Of a DNA stretch of 64,000 nucleotides, positions 41,739-49,688 are shown piece by piece. The notes beneath the pieces were generated by a model that was not told where the DNA came from, ran no database searches, and saw only the letters and a list, made by a program, of their open reading frames with translations. The translations under genes were made by a program, and so were the position numbers. Each line of letters opens with the position of its first letter. The stretch's first letter is position 1. The stretch is taken from assembly GCA_002320605.1 (NCBI GenBank), contig DCKG01000039.1:1-64000 (forward strand), given 5' to 3'. Source of the DNA: Bacteroidales bacterium UBA1680 (lineage in GTDB: Bacteria > Bacteroidota > Bacteroidia > Bacteroidales > UBA932).

Positions 41739-44081
41739 ATGATTAAAAAGAATCTGGAGAGTTTGATTCGCCGCTATCCGATGGCTGTGGTCCTGAATTT
41801 CACAGGGCTGGTGGCTGCGTTCGTGGCGTTCGCTTTAATATTCCTGCAGGCCGATTATGAACTGTCATTCGACAAGTGTCATCCGACGGCGGACCGGGTG
41901 TTCAGGGTCGATAAAAAGGGCGATGAATCGTTGTTCCGGAATATCCTTCCGAGGGGCTTTGTTGATGACATCATCGGCTCGTCGGCCCATATCGAGGCGG
42001 GGTGTAGCTTCATGCCATTTATGGGAGAGACATACTTCGCAGTTCAGGAGAATGGAAAAGCTCCGGTGGGCTATAAGAAGACGATGATTTACGTTTCGGA
42101 AGGATTCATCGACGTGTTTGGCATTACGATGGTAGAGGGTAACAGTCGCTCGTTGGAAATGCCGGGTTCTGTCATTATCCCAAAATCACTGGCGCAAGCG
42201 CTTTTTCCTGGCGAACCGGCTGCCGGAAAGCTGCTGAGAATAGATGCGGCGAACCTGCTGAACAGTACGAACGGGGAGGCCACGGTAACGGGGGTCTATG
42301 AAGACTTCCCGTCCAACACGCAGCTCGGCAATGACCTTTATATGTCCATAGGCGACTTTCAGAAGGGTTCTTACGGTGGGGCGAATTTCATCTGTTATCT
42401 GCTTCTGGACGATGCCGGCAATTCCCAATCGGTAGCAGACGAATTCAACGGCCACTTCGATTTTTCCTCCTATGAGAATTGGCTCACACCTATCGAGCTG
42501 GTACCTCTGACGAGCATATATTTCCGCAATGAAGGAAATGTCTATAAGAGCGGGAGCCGTTCGCAGCTGCTCCTGCTCATTTCGATCGCTATCTTGATTC
42601 TGGCTATCGGTCTGATTAATTTTACGAACTTTTATGTGGCGCTGACGCCGCTGCGCATCCGGAACATCAATCTGCAGAAGATTCTGGGATCATCAACGGC
42701 ACGACTGCGTGCGCTGGTCGTGGTGGAGGCCGTCTTCTGGTGCATATGCGCCTTTGTCGTGGCTACGCTCCTCCTGTTGCCGGCATCTAATGCGCTGGTA
42801 ACGCGGTGCGTGCTTATGCAGGCGTTTTCTTTTGGTGAGCACTGGCATCTGTTGCTCTTTGTCGGAACAGTTGCGTTGGCCACTGGCGTGATTGCCGGCC
42901 TCTGGCCAGCTATCTATTCCACGTCCGGTCAGCCAGCAATGATTCTGCGAGGTAACTTCGGTTTGTCCGAGTCAGGTAAAGGACTGCGGGCGATCCTAGT
43001 GGGCGTGCAGCTAGTCGTGTCCATAGCATTGATGATTTTTGTGCTGTTCGTGCAGCGGCAAAGCCGGTACATGCAGGAATATCCTTGCGGTTATGACAAG
43101 GGCAATCTGGCCGTGGTGGATATTGGCGAAGAGAACAGCAAGACCAAATCAGACTGGCTGCGTGAACAACTTCGGACGATTCCGGAAGTGGAAGACGTAG
43201 CTTATGCGATGGAACTTATCGGAGGAGCAGATACTTATTGTACTCAATCCACTGATTTTGGCGATGGGAGCGTGATGTATAGCTTGATATACTGTTCTTG
43301 GAATTTTCCTGAGGTAATGGGGCTTAAGCTCACCGAAGGCAGACTCTTCAGGGAAGGTGATTATGGCCCAGTTCTGCTGACGCAAGGAATGCGTGTGCAT
43401 GGCGCTAAGCTTGAAGTATATGAGGAGCTCGGGGACGTATCTCCGGTCGTGGGGTTCGTGGAAGATGTGAATATCACATCGCTGCGAAAGGCGGATTCCC
43501 CGGTGGGATTCTTAGCCATCGACCCGAAGAAGAACCTCACGTTACCGTATGCATATATCCGGCTCTCGGAGGGCGCTGACCGCTTTGCTACAGTGGATAA
43601 GATCCAGGCCGTCTTGAAAGAGATGGATCCGACGATGCCGTTTGAAGTGCGGTTCTATGATTTCATCGGCAAGAATTTGTATAGCGGAGAGGAACGGCTG
43701 CGGCTGGCAGTTTGGCTGTTCTCGCTTCTGGCGGTGCTGTTATCGCTGGTGGGCATCTGGGGGCAGGTGCTGATGGATGTGCAGTATAAGAGGATGGAGA
43801 TTTCGGTGAAGCGGGCGTTTGGAGCTGAGGTGAACCAGATTACTGGGGAGGGCTTGAGGATTTACCTTCGGACGCTTGCCATCTGCTATGTGATTGCCGC
43901 ACCGGTGGGATGGCTGATTGTGCGGCACTATCTGGAGCAGTTCTCGCACAGAGTGGGATTCCTGCCGTCAGTGTTTGTGATAGCGCTGGTTGTGGTTGGA
44001 CTGCTTTGCTCAGCCGTAGTGTTGTACCACTATCTCAAGATGGCCTGGACCAATCCAGCCGAAGCGCTGAAGAAGGAATAG
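41739..44081 (+). CDS. FtsX/MacB-like ABC transporter permease, duplicated form
   Basis: The 780-residue protein (ATG at 41739) has two similar halves. Each has a periplasmic core followed by a three-helix FtsX block: N-terminal helix ~15-37, helices near 280-300, 330-355 and 370-390. A second half starts at AILVGVQLVVSIALMIFVLF and ends in three helices after ~655. A typical phrase, KRAFGAEVNQI, marks the FtsX coupling region. MacB/LolC-type permeases move peptides or lipoproteins with an ATPase, but none is encoded nearby, so the partner must be elsewhere. Paired GTAAA/TTTAC dyads lie upstream, suggesting inducible control. Confidence 0.85.
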   Translation: MIKKNLESLIRRYPMAVVLNFTGLVAAFVAFALIFLQADYELSFDKCHPTADRVFRVDKKGDESLFRNILPRGFVDDIIGSSAHIEAGCSFMPFMGETYFAVQENGKAPVGYKKTMIYVSEGFIDVFGITMVEGNSRSLEMPGSVIIPKSLAQALFPGEPAAGKLLRIDAANLLNSTNGEATVTGVYEDFPSNTQLGNDLYMSIGDFQKGSYGGANFICYLLLDDAGNSQSVADEFNGHFDFSSYENWLTPIELVPLTSIYFRNEGNVYKSGSRSQLLLLISIAILILAIGLINFTNFYVALTPLRIRNINLQKILGSSTARLRALVVVEAVFWCICAFVVATLLLLPASNALVTRCVLMQAFSFGEHWHLLLFVGTVALATGVIAGLWPAIYSTSGQPAMILRGNFGLSESGKGLRAILVGVQLVVSIALMIFVLFVQRQSRYMQEYPCGYDKGNLAVVDIGEENSKTKSDWLREQLRTIPEVEDVAYAMELIGGADTYCTQSTDFGDGSVMYSLIYCSWNFPEVMGLKLTEGRLFREGDYGPVLLTQGMRVHGAKLEVYEELGDVSPVVGFVEDVNITSLRKADSPVGFLAIDPKKNLTLPYAYIRLSEGADRFATVDKIQAVLKEMDPTMPFEVRFYDFIGKNLYSGEERLRLAVWLFSLLAVLLSLVGIWGQVLMDVQYKRMEISVKRAFGAEVNQITGEGLRIYLRTLAICYVIAAPVGWLIVRHYLEQFSHRVGFLPSVFVIALVVVGLLCSAVVLYHYLKMAWTNPAEALKKE

Positions 44082-44716
44082 GCAACCTCCCCACGCATCG
44101 CAGGACAACCCTTCGGTATCGTTCCGGATGACGGGGTAGATCGTTCTGGATGACCAAGTTCGCGATGACGGTGTTGGTCGTACAGGATGAGAGGGGTGGA
44201 ATTTCGCAAAGTGCTGTCGGAACAAATCCTCCCGGTGGCTCTGCAAAGGTGTGTCGGTCGACAACGTGACTCTTGGGAGGCCTCGATGTCGAGACATGCC
44301 CTTCCCTACGCACTTCTGTGCAGCCTGCCTCGACAGCGTTCTGCGAGACACTTCTTCCGGAGGGTTTGAATATCCGTATGCGATTCTTTATTCGCATCAT
44401 CGACAAGGTTTTGTGAAACCTTGAAGAGAGGTTGTGACTATTCATAATCGTAGGCAATGGTGATATTCATTATAAGCGCTGAGGAGACTATTCGCATTGC
44501 CAACCCCTGTTCTGTGAACAGGGTGGGCGATGCAGCCCTTCATTACAAGCCAGCCGGTGGCACTATGCCGTTGCCGATAAATGTAATTCAGGGCGAGGGC
44601 ATGGATGAATCCTTTGTGACTACAGCGTTACCAGAAGCCCCGTTTTTCCTAAGTGAGGGACAGTCCGCCAGAAGACCGCAAAAAGTCCCGAACATATTCA
44701 TGTCCAGGACTTTCTG
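44082..44716. other. Non-coding gap between permease and tRNA-Ser(GGA)
   Basis: No gene is supported in these 635 bases. The first 110 hold dispersed repeat units (separate entry). A 120-codon frame at 44457-44816 was rejected because it runs through the tRNA and has no family signal. The middle part is mixed-composition sequence with no promoter or hairpin I can defend. Confidence 0.4.
44095..44195. repeat. Cluster of GTCATCC-type intergenic repeat units
   Basis: Read on the minus strand, three degenerate units occur in a row: CGTCATCCGGAACGAT, GGTCATCCAGAACGAT and CGTCATCGCGAACTT, with a further ATCCTGTACGAC. They belong to the same family as the repeats at 6861-6932 and 52188-52236. Confidence 0.55.
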
Positions 44717-44804
44717 CGGAGAGACCGAGATTCGAACTCGGGAAACCCTTTGGGAGTTTACACGCTTTCCAGGCGTGCCTCTTAAGCCACTCGAGCATCT
44801 CTCC
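44717..44804 (-). tRNA. tRNA-Ser (anticodon GGA)
   Basis: The 88-base minus-strand gene has acceptor arms GGAGAGA/TCTCTCC, a D-arm with GCTCGAGTGGC, the anticodon loop CTGGAAA (GGA), a long variable arm and the T-loop AGTTCGAATCT. The discriminator is G and CCA is not encoded. It is a different isoacceptor from the tRNA at 30509, and no integrase lies next to it. Confidence 0.95.
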
Positions 44805-44815
44805 AGTAACCAATG

Positions 44816-44851
44816 AGTCCCGTTCCAAACCGGAACGGGACTGCAAATATA
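44816..44851 (-). promoter_or_regulatory. -7 box and 11-bp hairpin upstream of tRNA-Ser(GGA)
   Basis: On the minus strand a TATATTTG -7 box (44851-44844) is followed at once by a perfect inverted repeat, AGTCCCGTTCC-N5-GGAACGGGACT (44842-44816), ending 12 bases before the tRNA. The -33 region is weak. The hairpin could be a 5' leader processed by RNase P or a factor-dependent terminator of the preceding redox operon. Confidence 0.5.
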
Positions 44852-44899
44852 GGAATAATCCTGAGAATCTTGAAATTTTTTATCGTCTGCGGAAAATCC

Positions 44900-46303
44900 T
44901 TACAGCGTGTCCTGCTTAAGCTTTTCGATGTATCGGTCGATCTGGCGCATCCTTTTCGGGATTTCGATGCTCTGAGGACAGTGAATCACGCACTGGTTGC
45001 ATCCAGTGCAGTGGCTGGCCTGCCTGTCGGATGGGATGGTCCTATCGTAGCCTACCAAGAATGCCCTGCGCAGCTTGCCATAGTTTTCCTGCTCCTTCGT
45101 CTGGGCAAAATCACCATTGTTGATGCAATTATTGTAATATTTGAATATTCCAGGAATATCCAGCCCGTATGGGCAAGGCATGCAATATTTGCAATCGTTG
45201 CAGTCTATGAGCGGGTAATTAGCTATGGCATCGGCTAAAGTGGTGTCCAAATAGGACATCTCTTCTTCAGTGAGAGGCTTGAAGTCCATGAACGTCTTCA
45301 GGTTGTCTTTCAGATGCTCCATGTAGACCATGCCGCTGAGAATCGTGAGAATCCTAGGGTGAGAGCCAACGTACCTGAAAGCCCAGGATGCAAGCGTCGC
45401 CTGAGCATCTCTCTCCTTCAGTCTTCTGGCTATGTTTTCCGCCGGAGTCGCCAGTCTGCCACCCTGCAGAGGCTCCATGACCACGATAGGGATGTTCCTC
45501 TTGTCCAGCTGTTCGTACAGATATTCCGCATTCACGTTCCTCTGGCCGTCGGCATGGTTCCAGTCATAGTAATTCATCTGAATCTGCACGAAATCGTAGT
45601 GGTAAGCATCGGTGAGGGCGAGCAGAGAGTCGAACTGCGCCTGGTTGCCATGGAAAGAGAATCCGAGCTGACGTATTCGGCCTGCCTCTCGCTCTTTCAT
45701 CAGGAAATCCATCATTCCGTTATCCACGTAGCGGACTTTGAATGCATCCACGCCGCCTCTTCCGATGGAATGGAGGAGATAGTAATCGATGTAATCGGTC
45801 TTCAAGTACTTGAAGGAGTCCTGATACATCTTTAACGATGCCTGCCGCGAAGCATCATTGAAGTTGGATAGCTTCGTGGCTATGAAATAGTCCTTCCTGT
45901 CGTGACGGCTAAGCGCCTGCCCGACAGCACCCTCCGACTGCCCTCTGATATATGCCGGGGAAGTGTCGAAATAGTTCACGCCGTGTGCCAAGGCGTAATC
46001 AATCAGGTTGTTGACGTTTTCCTGATCTACGACATCCTTCCCGTCAGCGCCTTTCTTCACCGAGAATCTCATGCATCCATATCCCAGCAAGGATACCTTA
46101 TCTCCATTGCCAGCAGTTCTCATTTCCATCTTGCCAGTGTCCAGGACGCTGTCTGGATTGGCGGAGGTTTCTCCGCCGAGCACTTCTGCGGTTTTTTGGG
46201 GAGCGCAAGCTCCAGCCATCGCCACGGCGCCGACCGCAGCAGCAGCTATTCCCGAATCCTTCAAGAACTCGCGGCGACTCAATTTATTGCTTTCCTTTTT
46301 CAT
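44900..46303 (-). CDS. Tat-exported aldo/keto reductase with 4Fe-4S domain
   Basis: The 467-residue protein (ATG at 46303) begins with a twin-arginine signal, SRREFLKDSG, followed by an Ala-rich hydrophobic stretch and a possible lipobox (MAGAC). The aldo/keto reductase barrel spans ~55-330, with FDTSPAYIRGQSEGAVGQAL, KTDYIDYYLLHS and VVMEPLQGG. The C-terminus (~360-465) carries ferredoxin-like clusters, CNDCKYCMPCPYGLDIP and CTGCNQCVIHCP. The substrate is unknown. It starts six bases after the membrane Fe-S gene, so the two likely form an electron-transfer pair at the inner membrane. Confidence 0.88.
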   Translation of the reverse strand: MKKESNKLSRREFLKDSGIAAAAVGAVAMAGACAPQKTAEVLGGETSANPDSVLDTGKMEMRTAGNGDKVSLLGYGCMRFSVKKGADGKDVVDQENVNNLIDYALAHGVNYFDTSPAYIRGQSEGAVGQALSRHDRKDYFIATKLSNFNDASRQASLKMYQDSFKYLKTDYIDYYLLHSIGRGGVDAFKVRYVDNGMMDFLMKEREAGRIRQLGFSFHGNQAQFDSLLALTDAYHYDFVQIQMNYYDWNHADGQRNVNAEYLYEQLDKRNIPIVVMEPLQGGRLATPAENIARRLKERDAQATLASWAFRYVGSHPRILTILSGMVYMEHLKDNLKTFMDFKPLTEEEMSYLDTTLADAIANYPLIDCNDCKYCMPCPYGLDIPGIFKYYNNCINNGDFAQTKEQENYGKLRRAFLVGYDRTIPSDRQASHCTGCNQCVIHCPQSIEIPKRMRQIDRYIEKLKQDTL

Positions 46304-46309
46304 ATTCAA

Positions 46310-47857
46310 TTAAGATAAATGGTGGACCTCGTAACCGTTGACTGTAATGGCGCTGATCGGCCTTGAAGGGCAGAGGTTCTCGCAAGCTCCGCAGCCAATG
46401 CATTTCTCCTCGTTCACGGTTGGGATTCGGAGGCTTTCTTTGTTCTCAGGATCTTTGCGCACCATCATGATGGCTCCCACCGGACAGTGCCTGGCGCAGT
46501 TGCCGCAGCTGACCGTATCCTTATTCACTATGCACAAATCGTAATTGACGCTGGCTGTGCCGACCTTCCACTGAGTCTTCTCCTGGGGAGTGATCTTGAT
46601 GATGGCTCCGGCAGGACAGACCTCAGAGCATTTCGTGCACTCGGGACGGCAGTAGCCCCTCTCGTAAGACATTTCTGGCTGCATCAGATGGCTGAGGCTT
46701 CTTGACGGCCGCAGGACATCGTTCGGGCATGCCGATACGCACAGCTGGCAAGCGGTGCAATGCTGGTAGAATGCCTTGATGCTCTCCGAGCCGAAAGGAG
46801 TAATCGGAACCTCTCTCGGCGGAGCCTGCTTAGGCACTATTTCAGCGAACCCGCCGTCCAATTTCTTCGTTCCGGTAGAGTCGGCCTGAGCCTGAGCCGC
46901 AAACTGAGATAACGTGGAAACACCCAGGATCGTGGCCCCGCCTATCAGGAAGGCCCTCCTCCCCTGATCTTGCGCAGTCTCGTCGGCTGCCTTCGCTTTG
47001 CCGGCATCCGCCTTGGCCTTGGAGCCACCCCAGGCAAACTTGTATTTCAGAGCGCCGAATTTGCAATTATCCAGGCAGTCGAAGCAGTCCACGCACCGGC
47101 TGTAATCTATTCTTTGGGCATCTTTCTGAATCTCGATGCAAGAAGCCTTGCAATGCTTTTCGCATGAATGGCATTTTGTGCATTTCGAAGAATCAATCAT
47201 TGGGCGAAACATGGCGAATCGCGAGAAGAAGCTTAGCGTGGTTCCCACAGGGCAGATGTCGTTGCAATATGTCCTGCCGCCTCTCCATGCAAGGACAATC
47301 ACTATCACGAACGTGGCAGCGGCGATTATGAATGTCGGCAGGCTGCGGATCCAAACCTCTTTCGTCACGAAAGCGTAGCTGTCGCGGCGCTCTGCGAAAT
47401 ATGCCAGCAGGTTGTTGCCCCAATGATATATAGGGGAGAAAAGGTTCTGGACGAATCTGCCGTAAGAGCTGTACGGCGCCAGCAGAGACACGATGAAATG
47501 AATGCCGGCGATGAGGGCAATTACGAATATTACGAATATGCCATAGCGCAGCCATTTCATTTCCTTTGAATATGTGAACCTGGCTTTCTTGCCTTTGCGT
47601 CTTGCGCTTAACCATGAAATGCCGTCCTGGAACACTCCGAGAGGACAGATGGTCGAGCAATATACACGTCCGAACAGGATCGTGAGCAATAACAAGGCTA
47701 TGATCACCACTGCATTCAGGGCCATCACTGCCGGGAGGAATTGTATTTTTGCCAGCCAGCCAAACCAGTGATGAAGCGCTCCTGAAATGTCTAGAAACAG
47801 CAGTGTGATTGCGGCGAACAAGACCACCGCCACGGTGATTCTGATTTTTCTGAGCAT
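46310..47857 (-). CDS. Membrane-bound polyferredoxin (NapH-like part fused to NapG-like part)
   Basis: The 515-residue protein has about five membrane helices in the first ~220 residues, with two CxxxCP loops (CSTICPLG and CNDICPVG). A cytoplasmic ferredoxin with CTKCHSCEKHCKASC and CVDCFDCLDNC follows. Around residue 300 comes GRRAFLIGGATILG, which looks like an internal twin-arginine segment. The last part has four more clusters (CTACQLCVSACP, ECTKCSEVCP, CGNCARHCP, CIGCGACENLCP). It resembles NapH and NapG of nitrate reductase systems joined in one chain. It probably passes electrons across the membrane to the Tat-exported reductase encoded next. Confidence 0.87.
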   Translation of the reverse strand: MLRKIRITVAVVLFAAITLLFLDISGALHHWFGWLAKIQFLPAVMALNAVVIIALLLLTILFGRVYCSTICPLGVFQDGISWLSARRKGKKARFTYSKEMKWLRYGIFVIFVIALIAGIHFIVSLLAPYSSYGRFVQNLFSPIYHWGNNLLAYFAERRDSYAFVTKEVWIRSLPTFIIAAATFVIVIVLAWRGGRTYCNDICPVGTTLSFFSRFAMFRPMIDSSKCTKCHSCEKHCKASCIEIQKDAQRIDYSRCVDCFDCLDNCKFGALKYKFAWGGSKAKADAGKAKAADETAQDQGRRAFLIGGATILGVSTLSQFAAQAQADSTGTKKLDGGFAEIVPKQAPPREVPITPFGSESIKAFYQHCTACQLCVSACPNDVLRPSRSLSHLMQPEMSYERGYCRPECTKCSEVCPAGAIIKITPQEKTQWKVGTASVNYDLCIVNKDTVSCGNCARHCPVGAIMMVRKDPENKESLRIPTVNEEKCIGCGACENLCPSRPISAITVNGYEVHHLS

Positions 47858-47883
47858 TGGGAAAAAATCGTTAACGTTTTGGA

Positions 47884-47891
47884 CAAATATA
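47884..47891 (-). promoter_or_regulatory. Predicted -7 box of the Fe-S/reductase operon
   Basis: TATATTTG on the minus strand lies 26 bases before the ATG at 47857. No TTG at the correct distance was found. Confidence 0.45.
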
Positions 47892-47944
47892 GCAAAAAAT
47901 CGTTTCCTCGACTTTTACATATTACTTATTATTTGATATTTTTT

Positions 47945-48928
47945 TCAGGCCTGATGCTCTTTCTCGTATTTATCCAAAGCCTCGGCCATGAGCACGCGGC
48001 CTTTTTCGGAGATTTCGTTTCCTTTGGCATAGTCTGGGATGGCTCCGTACGAGTCGAAGCTCATCTGCACGAGTATGTCAGGAGGGTAGAGCCGAGTCTC
48101 CAGCTTCGCTATCGTGTGATTTGCGATGGCAAATGACCTGGTGATGATGGAGAAGTAATTATCATCGGCGGACACCGGAGACTTGATTTTTTCGCTGTTG
48201 AGCGCTTTCTTGATCATTCTCTGGCTCTCGCTGCCAATCAGCTTAACCTTTTCCAGCATCGATATGTCTTTCAAGCCGGAAACGTACCTGACCATGTCAC
48301 GTGCCTCGTTTTTGGATTTTTCGGCTTCCTGTCTCTGTTTGTATGCGCTTTTCAGGAATGCTTCGATTATGTCCGTGTCGGTGACGTTCACGTCGAAGCC
48401 CACCAGAATGTCGTGCCCATTCCTCTGCACGTATTCGAGTGGGAAGGTGCTTACGAGCCCTCCGTCCACGAAAGTGCGCCAGCCGTTCTTGCTAGGCATG
48501 AATAGGCTAGGAATTGAAATGGAGGCTCTTATGGCATCGAAAAGCTTTCCTTTCCGGAATGCCACCGGCTCGCCGGTGTAGAGGTCCGTTCCTACAGCCA
48601 CGTAAGGAATTCGCAGATTCTCGATTTTCACGTTTGGGACGACGGATTCGATTGCCTCCATCACTTTCATGCCTTTGAGGACATATCTTTTGTTGATGGA
48701 GAAGTCGAGTAGCCTCATCAGCTTGAAATTATTGAGCGAGAACAGCCACTCCTTGAATTCGGGAAGTTTCCCTGCGGCGTAGATTCCGCCAACTAGAGAA
48801 CCTATGGAAGACCCCGCTACAGAAGTTATGCTGTAGCCTCTGGCTTCCAGCTCTTCAATGGCGCCGATGTAGGCGAACCCTCTAGGACCGCCGCTAGACA
48901 GCACGAGGGCGACGTCTTTAGTTTTCAT
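47945..48928 (-). CDS. Patatin-like phospholipase, RssA-like
   Basis: Patatin enzymes hydrolyse acyl ester bonds with a Ser-Asp dyad. The 327 residues show the oxyanion glycine motif SSGGPRGFAYIGAIEEL near the start, the nucleophile elbow GSSIGSLVGG (GxSxG) near residue 42 and the Asp motif DGGLVSTFPL near residue 153. No signal peptide, so cytoplasmic or membrane-peripheral. The C-terminal ~120 residues are helical and unassigned. The substrate is unknown. It lies alone between the Fe-S operon and the thiamine pyrophosphokinase gene. Confidence 0.9.
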   Translation of the reverse strand: MKTKDVALVLSSGGPRGFAYIGAIEELEARGYSITSVAGSSIGSLVGGIYAAGKLPEFKEWLFSLNNFKLMRLLDFSINKRYVLKGMKVMEAIESVVPNVKIENLRIPYVAVGTDLYTGEPVAFRKGKLFDAIRASISIPSLFMPSKNGWRTFVDGGLVSTFPLEYVQRNGHDILVGFDVNVTDTDIIEAFLKSAYKQRQEAEKSKNEARDMVRYVSGLKDISMLEKVKLIGSESQRMIKKALNSEKIKSPVSADDNYFSIITRSFAIANHTIAKLETRLYPPDILVQMSFDSYGAIPDYAKGNEISEKGRVLMAEALDKYEKEHQA

Positions 48929-49013
48929 CAGAATATTAATGGGTTTTTACGAATATACCAATTTTTTAGGAATATGCTCTATTCCAATAAGGATGTGCCT
49001 TTATGAACATTCT

Positions 49014-49688
49014 CTATTCCAACACGATGAGGGCGATGGAAGGGTGGGAGAAGGTGAGGGTCACCGTGTCTGCGGAGGCTCTGTTGAGGGTCGCCTTCCA
49101 CCAGTTGTCGAAGACGACGTGGTCCAGAGGCCACTGCAGCCCGGAAGACTTTATGTTCAATGAATTGTCCGGACTGAATATGGAGACAGGGCGGCCTTCC
49201 CCGACTTGCAGAGAGCATGAATCGGTGAGGGCGAATATGGTTGCCCTGTCGGAGACCATGTCCACGTAAGGGGCGCCTTTTGCGGGAAAACCGCAGGCTC
49301 CGCACTCACGGGCATATTCCATCAGAAGCGACATATTCCCGATGGTATGGACCTCTCTTTTGCCGGTGGCACCAAGAATATGAACTATGCCGACATTTGG
49401 CCAATGCTCCATCAGGAAGCGGAAAGCTTTGGTCTGGTCGTTGTGTTCCTGCTCGGTGAAATGATGCACGATGCTGGAATATTCTTCTCGAAGTTTCGGC
49501 GAGAGTGAGTCCATGTCACCTACGATGGCATCAGGCAACCGTTTTTCTTTGAATATTTTGTCTCGGTGCTTCAGGAAGCCCTCGAAAGCATCATCGCAGC
49601 ATATTATTATGTCTGCCTGCCGAAGTAGGTAGAGCGGATATTCAGCCCTTGGGAAGTCCCCAGCCCCTAATATTACAGCTGTTTTCAT
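49014..49688 (-). CDS. thiN: Thiamine pyrophosphokinase
   Basis: This enzyme makes thiamine pyrophosphate from salvaged thiamine and ATP. The 224 residues contain the N-terminal CCDDAFEGFLKH, the conserved IVGDMDSLSPKL and HNDQTKAFRF blocks, the middle GATGKREVHTIGN, and the C-terminal WPLDHVVFDNWW beta domain. The ATG overlaps the stop of the upstream permease-formyltransferase gene (ATGA), so translation is coupled. The order differs from the usual riboswitch-controlled placement; no TPP riboswitch is seen nearby. Confidence 0.93.
   Translation of the reverse strand: MKTAVILGAGDFPRAEYPLYLLRQADIIICCDDAFEGFLKHRDKIFKEKRLPDAIVGDMDSLSPKLREEYSSIVHHFTEQEHNDQTKAFRFLMEHWPNVGIVHILGATGKREVHTIGNMSLLMEYARECGACGFPAKGAPYVDMVSDRATIFALTDSCSLQVGEGRPVSIFSPDNSLNIKSSGLQWPLDHVVFDNWWKATLNRASADTVTLTFSHPSIALIVLE

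Noticed and set aside
30594..44717. Second attachment site of the island (copy of the tRNA-Ser 3' end)
   Set aside because: Only the nine bases CTCTCCGCA recur, within tRNA-Ser(GGA) in opposite orientation, which is expected from tRNA similarity.
44457..44816. 120-codon frame before tRNA-Ser(GGA)
   Set aside because: It runs through the tRNA gene on the opposite strand and has no family signal.
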